Below are positions 37,166-42,363 of a DNA stretch of 42,363 nt, piece after piece. The notes under the pieces were generated by a model. The model saw only the letters and a program-made list of their open reading frames with translations. It was not told the origin of the DNA and did not search any database. The DNA is from an uncultured bacterium. Its GTDB lineage: Bacteria > Bacillota > Clostridia > Oscillospirales > Oscillospiraceae. Each line of letters starts with the position of its first letter. Positions within the stretch are counted from its first letter, which is position 1. Where the stretch lies: contig CAMTMC010000020.1 in the NCBI GenBank assembly GCA_947073515.1, positions 1-42,363 on the forward strand. The letters are read 5' to 3'. The translations under genes were made by a program, and so were the position numbers.

Positions 37166-40099
37166 ATGAGCCTCCGGGTCGGTATCGACATCGGCTCCAC
37201 CACCGTGAAGGTTGTGGTGCTCAACGAACAAAATCAGCTGCTGTTCCGCTCCTACGAGCGGCACTTCTCCAAAACCCGGGAGCGGGCCCTGGAGACCCTG
37301 GGGACAGTACGGGACATGCTGTCGGGGCAGAACATCAAAGTGACCATCACCGGCTCCGCCGGGCTGGGCGTGGCCAGTGCCGCCGGCATCGACTTTGTCC
37401 AGGAGGTATACGCCACCGCCGCCGCCGTCAACACCTACATCCCCGACACCGACGCGGTGATCGAGCTGGGGGGCGAGGACGCCAAGATCATCTTCTTCGG
37501 CGGCGCCCTGGAGGAGCGGATGAACGGCTCCTGCGCCGGAGGCACCGGCGCCTTCATCGACCAGATGGCCACCTTGATGAATGTGACGGTCAACGAGCTG
37601 GACGAGCTGTCCTTAAAGCATGCGAAAATTTACCCCATCGCCTCCCGGTGCGGGGTCTTCGCCAAGAGCGACATCCAGCCCATCCTGAACCAAGGGGGGC
37701 GGAAGGAGGACGTGGCCGCCTCCATCTTCCAGGCGGTGGTGGACCAGACGGTGGCCGGCTTGACCCAGGGCCGGGAGCTGAAGGGGAAGATTGTCTTCCT
37801 GGGCGGGCCGCTGCACTTCCTCACGGGCCTGCGCCAGCGGTTTGTGGAGACCCTGAAGCTGGACAGCGGCCACGCCGTCTTCCCGGAGGACGGCGACTGC
37901 TTCGCCGCCATGGGGGCCGCCCTGTGCGCCACCGATTACGCCCCCATCCCATTTGAGACGGCGCTGAAAAAGCTGGAGGACAGCGCCCAGGCCACCACCC
38001 TGGTGGACACCATGCCGCCGCTGTTCACCTGCCAGGAGGAGTATGAAGCCTTCTCCGCCCGGCACAACGCCAGCCGCCCGCCGGAGGCGGACATCCATAC
38101 ATACGCTGGCCCGGCCTGGCTGGGCATCGACGCCGGGTCCACAACCACAAAGCTGGCCCTCATCAGGGGGGACGGCGGCCTGCTGTACACCTATTACCAC
38201 TCCAACCTGGGCAACCCGGTGTCCATCGTGCTGGAGCGGCTGAGGGAGATTTACCAGCTGTGCGGCGACAGAATCCAAATCCAGGGCGCCGCCGTCACCG
38301 GCTACGGCGAGGATCTGATCAAAAACGCCTTCTCCTGCGACTTAGGGCTGGTGGAGACCATGGCCCACTACAAGGCCGCCGCCCACTTCCAGCCGGAGGT
38401 GGACTTCATCATCGACATCGGCGGCCAGGATATGAAGTGCTTCAAAATCCGCAGCGGGGCGGTGGACTCCATCATGCTCAACGAGGCCTGTTCCTCCGGC
38501 TGCGGGTCGTTTATTGAGACCTTCGCCAAGGCCCTGGGGTACGACATCGCCAGCTTCTCCCGGCTGGGGCTGTTCACCCAGAAACCGGTGAACCTGGGCT
38601 CCCGGTGCACGGTATTTATGAACTCCAGCGTGAAGCAGGCCCAGAAGGACGGGGCCAGCGTGGAGGACATCTCCGCCGGGCTGTCCACCTCCATCGTGAA
38701 AAACGCCATCTATAAGGTCATCCGGGCGGCCTCCGCCGATGATTTGGGCAAACACATCGTGGTTCAGGGGGGGACCTTCCTCAACGACGCGGTGCTCCGG
38801 GCCTTTGAGCAGGAGCTGGGCCGGGAGGTCACCCGGCCGGTGATCTCCGGGATCATGGGGGCTTTCGGCGCCGCCCTGGCGGCCCGGGACATGGGGCTGG
38901 AGAAGTCCGCCCTGCTCTCTCCCCAGGCGCTGGAGAAATTCTCCCACACCGCCAAGCCCGCCACCTGCGGGCTGTGTACCAACCACTGTTCCCTGACGGT
39001 GAACACCTTTGACGGGGGGCGGCGGTTCATCTCCGGCAACCGGTGCTCCCGTCCCCTGGGGGAGGAGCCCAGCCGCCTGCCCGACCTCATGCGGTACAAG
39101 TACGGAAAGCTCCGCTCCCTCCAGGGCAGGGGGCAGGGGGACGGCTCCAGGGGCAGGATCGGCATTCCTTTCGGGCTGAATATGTACGAAAACCTCCCCT
39201 TCTGGTTTGAGCTGTTCACCCGGCTGAATTTTGAGGTGGTCCTCTCCCCCGAGTCCTCCCGGAAGCTCTACCTCAAAGGACAGCGCACCATCCCCTCTGA
39301 CACAGTGTGCTATCCCGCCAAGCTCCTCCACGGCCACGTGGAAGCCCTGGTGGAGGAGGGCGTGGACGCCATTTTCTACCCCTGTATGCCATATAACTTC
39401 GATGAGGGGGCCAGCGACAACAACTACAACTGCCCGGTGGTGGCCTACTACCCCGAGCTGCTGGCCGCCAACGTGCCCGACCTGAAGCGGACCCGGTATC
39501 TGTACCCCTACTTCGGCCTCCACCGGCCCCGGGACTTTGACCGGCGGGCCGGGGAGTGGTTCTTCAATGAGTTCCAGGTGCCCAAGCGGGAGACCTCCGC
39601 CGCCGTCAAGGCCGCCTACGCCGCCTATGAGACCTATAAACAGGATCTGCGGGCCACAGGCCGGGCCTATATTGACCAGGCCCGGGCAGAGAGGCGGCCC
39701 ATCCTGGTGGTGGCTGGCCGGCCCTACCACATGGACCCGGAGATCAACCACGGCATCAACGACCTGATTACCTCCTACGGCTTTGTGCTGGTCACCGAGG
39801 ATGCCGTGGCCTACCTGGAGGACAAGGCCCCCCGCCGGGTGCTGAACCAGTGGACCTACCACGCCCGGATGTACAACGCCGCCCGGTATGTCTGTACCCA
39901 GCCCGACATGGAGCTGATCCAGCTGGTCTCCTTCGGTTGCGGCATCGACGCCATCACCGGCGATGAGATACGCTCTATCCTGGAGGAGGGCGGCAAGCTG
40001 TATACCCAGCTGAAAATCGACGATATCAGCAACCTGGGCGCGGTAAGAATCCGAATCCGCTCCCTGATGGCGGCCATTGAGGCCAGAAAGGAGCATTGA
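37166..40099 (+). CDS. 2-hydroxyacyl-CoA dehydratase activase-like ATPase, two activase domains plus DUF2229
   Basis: A 977-aa protein with two BcrAD/BadFG-type ATPase domains. Domain 1 starts GIDIGSTTVKVV at 6 and has cysteines C123 (GSCAGGTGAF) and C162 (SRCGVF), which would hold a 4Fe-4S cluster at the dimer interface. Domain 2 starts GIDAGSTTTKLAL at 320, with C442/C446 (NEACSSGCGSF) and C481 (SRCTVF). The remainder (about 590-977) is DUF2229, with CGLCTNHC and many conserved cysteines. Such proteins use ATP to drive an electron onto a dehydratase-like partner. The real substrate of this family is unknown. The usual polypeptide is ~1400 aa; here the last ~440 residues are in the next gene. 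Confidence 0.9.
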   Translation: MSLRVGIDIGSTTVKVVVLNEQNQLLFRSYERHFSKTRERALETLGTVRDMLSGQNIKVTITGSAGLGVASAAGIDFVQEVYATAAAVNTYIPDTDAVIELGGEDAKIIFFGGALEERMNGSCAGGTGAFIDQMATLMNVTVNELDELSLKHAKIYPIASRCGVFAKSDIQPILNQGGRKEDVAASIFQAVVDQTVAGLTQGRELKGKIVFLGGPLHFLTGLRQRFVETLKLDSGHAVFPEDGDCFAAMGAALCATDYAPIPFETALKKLEDSAQATTLVDTMPPLFTCQEEYEAFSARHNASRPPEADIHTYAGPAWLGIDAGSTTTKLALIRGDGGLLYTYYHSNLGNPVSIVLERLREIYQLCGDRIQIQGAAVTGYGEDLIKNAFSCDLGLVETMAHYKAAAHFQPEVDFIIDIGGQDMKCFKIRSGAVDSIMLNEACSSGCGSFIETFAKALGYDIASFSRLGLFTQKPVNLGSRCTVFMNSSVKQAQKDGASVEDISAGLSTSIVKNAIYKVIRAASADDLGKHIVVQGGTFLNDAVLRAFEQELGREVTRPVISGIMGAFGAALAARDMGLEKSALLSPQALEKFSHTAKPATCGLCTNHCSLTVNTFDGGRRFISGNRCSRPLGEEPSRLPDLMRYKYGKLRSLQGRGQGDGSRGRIGIPFGLNMYENLPFWFELFTRLNFEVVLSPESSRKLYLKGQRTIPSDTVCYPAKLLHGHVEALVEEGVDAIFYPCMPYNFDEGASDNNYNCPVVAYYPELLAANVPDLKRTRYLYPYFGLHRPRDFDRRAGEWFFNEFQVPKRETSAAVKAAYAAYETYKQDLRATGRAYIDQARAERRPILVVAGRPYHMDPEINHGINDLITSYGFVLVTEDAVAYLEDKAPRRVLNQWTYHARMYNAARYVCTQPDMELIQLVSFGCGIDAITGDEIRSILEEGGKLYTQLKIDDISNLGAVRIRIRSLMAAIEARKEH

Positions 40100-40100
40100 C

Positions 40101-41438
40101 ATGGCAAAACTAGTCTATGACGACACCGGCCGTCTCTTATTCACTAAGGAGATGAAGGAGGAGTACACTCTCCTGATGCCCCAGATGCTCCCGGTCCACT
40201 TCGGCATGATGCAGAAGCTCCTCCAGCGTGAGGGCTACAAGGTGGATATGCTCACCACCAACCATCGAGGGCTGGTGGATGAGGGCCTGAAATACGTCCA
40301 CAACGACACCTGTTACCCCGCCCTGCTGGTCATCGGCCAGCTCATTGACGCTGTGAAGCACGGGGGCTACGACCCCCACAAGGTAGGGCTGCTCATCACC
40401 CAGACCGGGGGCGGCTGCCGGGCCTCCAACTACATCCACCTGCTCCGGAAGGCCCTGGAGAAAGCGGATTTGGCCTATATCCCCGTGGTATCGGTCAATC
40501 TCTCCGGGCTGGAGAAAAATCCCGGCTTCTCCCTTACCCTGTCCTTCGTCCGCAAGGCCGTGTTCGCCATGATGTATGGCGACCTGATTGTGAATGTGGC
40601 CAACCAGGTCCGGCCCTATGAGGTGGAGCCCGGCGCCACCGACGCCATGATCCAGCGCTGGTCCCGCCAGCTGGTGGAGGGCTTTCAGGCGGGCAAGGGC
40701 ATGAGCCGGGGCCAGATGCGGAAAATCTTCGACCTCATCTGCGCCGACTTCGCCAGCATCCCCGTGGAAGGCAGTCCCAAGATCCGGGTGGGTGTTGTGG
40801 GGGAGATCTACGTAAAATTTGCCCCCCTGGGCAACAACAATCTGGAGGAGTTCCTCCTTCGGGAGGGGGTGGAGCCGGTAGTGCCCGGCCTCACCGACTT
40901 TATCATATTTAAAATTTACAACCGGGTGGCCGACGTGGACCTCTATGGCGGCAAATGGGTGAAAAAGGCGGCCTGCCGGGCCTTTATGGGTTATATTGAG
41001 GGCTGCCAGCGGGACATGATCGCCGCACTCCAGAAGTCCGGCCGCTTCCGGGCCCCGGGCACCTTTCAGGACCTGCACAAGCTGGTGCAGGGCTATCTGG
41101 GGGACGGCAATAAAATGGGTGAGGGCTGGCTCCTTACCGCTGAGATGCTGGAGCTGATCCACTCAGGCACCAACAACATTGTCTGCACCCAGCCCTTCGG
41201 CTGCCTGCCCAACCACATCGTGGGCAAGGGGATGATCCGTAAGCTGAAGGACGAATACCCATACTCCAATGTGGTGGCCATTGACTACGACCCCGGCGCC
41301 ACCAAAATCAACCAGGAGAACCGCATCAAGCTGATGCTGGCCAACGCCAAGGGCTTGGTCCAGCAGGAGAGCACCTCCCACCGGGAGCCCCTCCAGGAGA
41401 AGAAGCATCCCCGGCTGGCCCACGCCAGCAATCTCTAA
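40101..41438 (+). CDS. 2-hydroxyacyl-CoA dehydratase-like protein (separated C-terminal part of the activase family)
   Basis: A 445-aa protein matching the C-terminal section of the ~1400-aa activase-related proteins. It carries conserved cysteines in HNDTCYPALLVIGQ, QTGGGCRASNY and TQPFGCLPNHIVGKG, likely ligands for an iron-sulfur cluster. The ATG at 40101 is one base after the upstream stop codon and has its own AAAGGAG, in a different frame. Together the two proteins sum to 1422 aa, the length of the fused family form. I read this as a true two-gene arrangement, with an old frameshift as alternative. Confidence 0.88.
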   Translation: MAKLVYDDTGRLLFTKEMKEEYTLLMPQMLPVHFGMMQKLLQREGYKVDMLTTNHRGLVDEGLKYVHNDTCYPALLVIGQLIDAVKHGGYDPHKVGLLITQTGGGCRASNYIHLLRKALEKADLAYIPVVSVNLSGLEKNPGFSLTLSFVRKAVFAMMYGDLIVNVANQVRPYEVEPGATDAMIQRWSRQLVEGFQAGKGMSRGQMRKIFDLICADFASIPVEGSPKIRVGVVGEIYVKFAPLGNNNLEEFLLREGVEPVVPGLTDFIIFKIYNRVADVDLYGGKWVKKAACRAFMGYIEGCQRDMIAALQKSGRFRAPGTFQDLHKLVQGYLGDGNKMGEGWLLTAEMLELIHSGTNNIVCTQPFGCLPNHIVGKGMIRKLKDEYPYSNVVAIDYDPGATKINQENRIKLMLANAKGLVQQESTSHREPLQEKKHPRLAHASNL

Positions 41439-41462
41439 AGTTGTGAATACAGGTTCTCAGAC

Positions 41463-41497
41463 AAAACCTCCGCCGGCTCAAATCCGTCGGAGGTTTT
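41463..41497 (+). terminator. Terminator after the activase pair
   Basis: AAAACCTCCG and CGGAGGTTTT with an inner partial stem (CCGG/CCGT region), followed by GCTTG. It lies 24 bp after the stop and directly before the next promoter. Confidence 0.8.
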
Positions 41498-41499
41498 GC

Positions 41500-41528
41500 T
41501 TGCCCTGGGGCCCTGTTGCTGGTATCAT
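41500..41528 (+). promoter_or_regulatory. Promoter of the DUF1643 gene
   Basis: TTGCCC at 41500-41505, a 17-bp spacer ending TGG, and TATCAT at 41523-41528 (extended -10). Confidence 0.7.
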
Positions 41529-41566
41529 GGAGATGTCGCTAATGATAGAAAAAGGAGGACGCCTCT

Positions 41567-42187
41567 ATGCACATCCCCACTTGTGAGACCAGCACTCTGG
41601 AACTGGTTCACTTTGACGCCGCCTTAAATACGGCCAACCAGCCAAACCCTGATTACGACATCAATCAGTGGCTGTACGTACCAAATTTCTACTCCGAGTA
41701 CCGGTATATCCTGGGCACCCGGGGGAAAAAACCGCTGATTTGTGTGGGGATCAACCCCTCTACCGCCGCCCCGGACAACCTAGACAACACGCTGAAATCG
41801 GTGGAGCGGGTGGCCCATCACAATGGCTACGATAGTTTCATTATGTTCAACGTCTACGCCCAGCGGGCCACCAATCCGGACGACATGGAGCGGAACTACA
41901 ATCAGGAGCTCCACCAGGAGAATATGCGGGCCTTTGAGTACGCTTTATCTCTGGACGCCGCCGGCGCTCCTGCTGTTTGGGCCGCCTGGGGGACCATCAT
42001 TGAGAAACGGGACTACCTCCCCGCCTGTGTGCGGGACATGATCGCCCTGGGGAACCGGTACAACGCCGCCTGGTTCTCCGCTGGAAAAAAATCAAAAAAG
42101 GGCCATCCCCACCACCCGCTCTATCTGCGGAAGGACAGCCCCCTGGAACCATTTGATGTGAATGGCTATCTGGACAGCTTAATCTAA
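41567..42187 (+). CDS. DUF1643 family protein
   Basis: A 206-aa soluble protein. The DUF1643 landmarks are present: YRYILG, then LICVGINPSTAAPDNLDNTL, then GYDSFIMFNVYAQRAT, and a C-terminal GHPHHPLYL. The family is widespread on chromosomes and plasmids and its function is unknown. The ATG at 41567 follows AAGGAGG. It is a single-gene unit, separated from the rRNA operon by hairpins (a CGGCGGG/CCCGCCG stem at about 42204-42222). Confidence 0.88.
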   Translation: MHIPTCETSTLELVHFDAALNTANQPNPDYDINQWLYVPNFYSEYRYILGTRGKKPLICVGINPSTAAPDNLDNTLKSVERVAHHNGYDSFIMFNVYAQRATNPDDMERNYNQELHQENMRAFEYALSLDAAGAPAVWAAWGTIIEKRDYLPACVRDMIALGNRYNAAWFSAGKKSKKGHPHHPLYLRKDSPLEPFDVNGYLDSLI

Positions 42188-42248
42188 TGGATATTTTATT
42201 CGGCGGGCTCCGCCCGCCGGCTCAGTTTTAAGTAATCCAAAATAAAAA

Positions 42249-42274
42249 ACAGGACAGTCAAAAGACTGTCCTGT
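42249..42274 (-). terminator. Terminator after 5S rRNA
   Basis: ACAGGACAGTC, four bases, GACTGTCCTGT; on the minus strand it is followed by a run of six T. It ends the rRNA operon. Confidence 0.9.
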
Positions 42275-42276
42275 CT

Positions 42277-42363
<87 letters not shown>

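Noticed and set aside
37090..37956. Plus-strand frame overlapping the start of the activase gene
   Set aside because: Arginine/histidine-rich shadow in another frame; the activase motifs start at 37166.
38342..40102. Long minus-strand frame opposite the activase gene
   Set aside because: Shadow ORF with repetitive GHVVG-type composition and no start signal.

Overview
The window is a chromosomal housekeeping segment of a high-GC, low-copy-repeat Firmicute. Gene content (walRK-yycHI, CIRCE-controlled groES, long-form HPF, Clostridia-type 5S rRNA, 2-hydroxyacyl-CoA dehydratase activase family proteins, flavoprotein-rubredoxin, strong AGGAGG ribosome binding sites) and GC-rich third codon positions fit an anaerobic gut member of the Oscillospiraceae (Flavonifractor/Lawsonibacter-like). 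The genus is an inference from gene style, not from a search.

Layout. Positions 1-9.0 kb, all minus strand: the start of groES behind a CIRCE operator, then what looks like one long transcription unit running walR-walK-yycH-yycI-murI-rlmL-like-TIGR04076-hypothetical-lipid kinase and ending at a strong terminator (222-262). It joins cell-wall sensing (WalRK), peptidoglycan precursor supply (MurI) and a lipid kinase. Upstream of walR are three 54-bp tandem repeats, and between walR and walK lies a stretch of perfect palindromes. 9.3-16.3 kb, minus: NudF-like Nudix hydrolase, a fragment of an XRE regulator, an EF-G paralogue lacking the catalytic histidine, an ECF sigma/zinc anti-sigma pair, DusB and an S66 LD-carboxypeptidase. 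16.5-23.9 kb, mixed strands: DUF815-type ATPase, small lipoprotein, IlvE, HPF, GNAT, HD-domain protein, small membrane protein, NagB, and a second Dus paralogue. 24-28.3 kb, minus: amidohydrolase plus alpha/beta hydrolase, an SSS symporter, and two poorly known genes, one of them a secreted protein broken by an in-frame stop. 28.4-32.7 kb, minus: prfC, then rpmG-secE-nusG-rplK-rplA with a long structured leader and a palindromic repeat inserted between nusG and rplK. 33.1-36.9 kb: CNNM/CorC-type membrane protein (+), a second ECF sigma with a DUF4179 anti-sigma, and a flavin reductase-rubredoxin fusion. 37.1-42.2 kb, plus: a two-gene 2-hydroxyacyl-CoA dehydratase activase-like system split from what is usually one polypeptide, then a DUF1643 protein. 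The window ends in the 3' part of a minus-strand 5S rRNA, so an rRNA operon lies beyond the right edge.

No phage, insertion sequence, CRISPR array, toxin-antitoxin or defence system was found. The less explained signals are non-coding: the 54-bp repeats, several large perfect or near-perfect palindromes, the rpmG leader, and a possible small RNA convergent with rplA. Most long ORFs opposite real genes are shadows of GC-rich codon usage and were left out.
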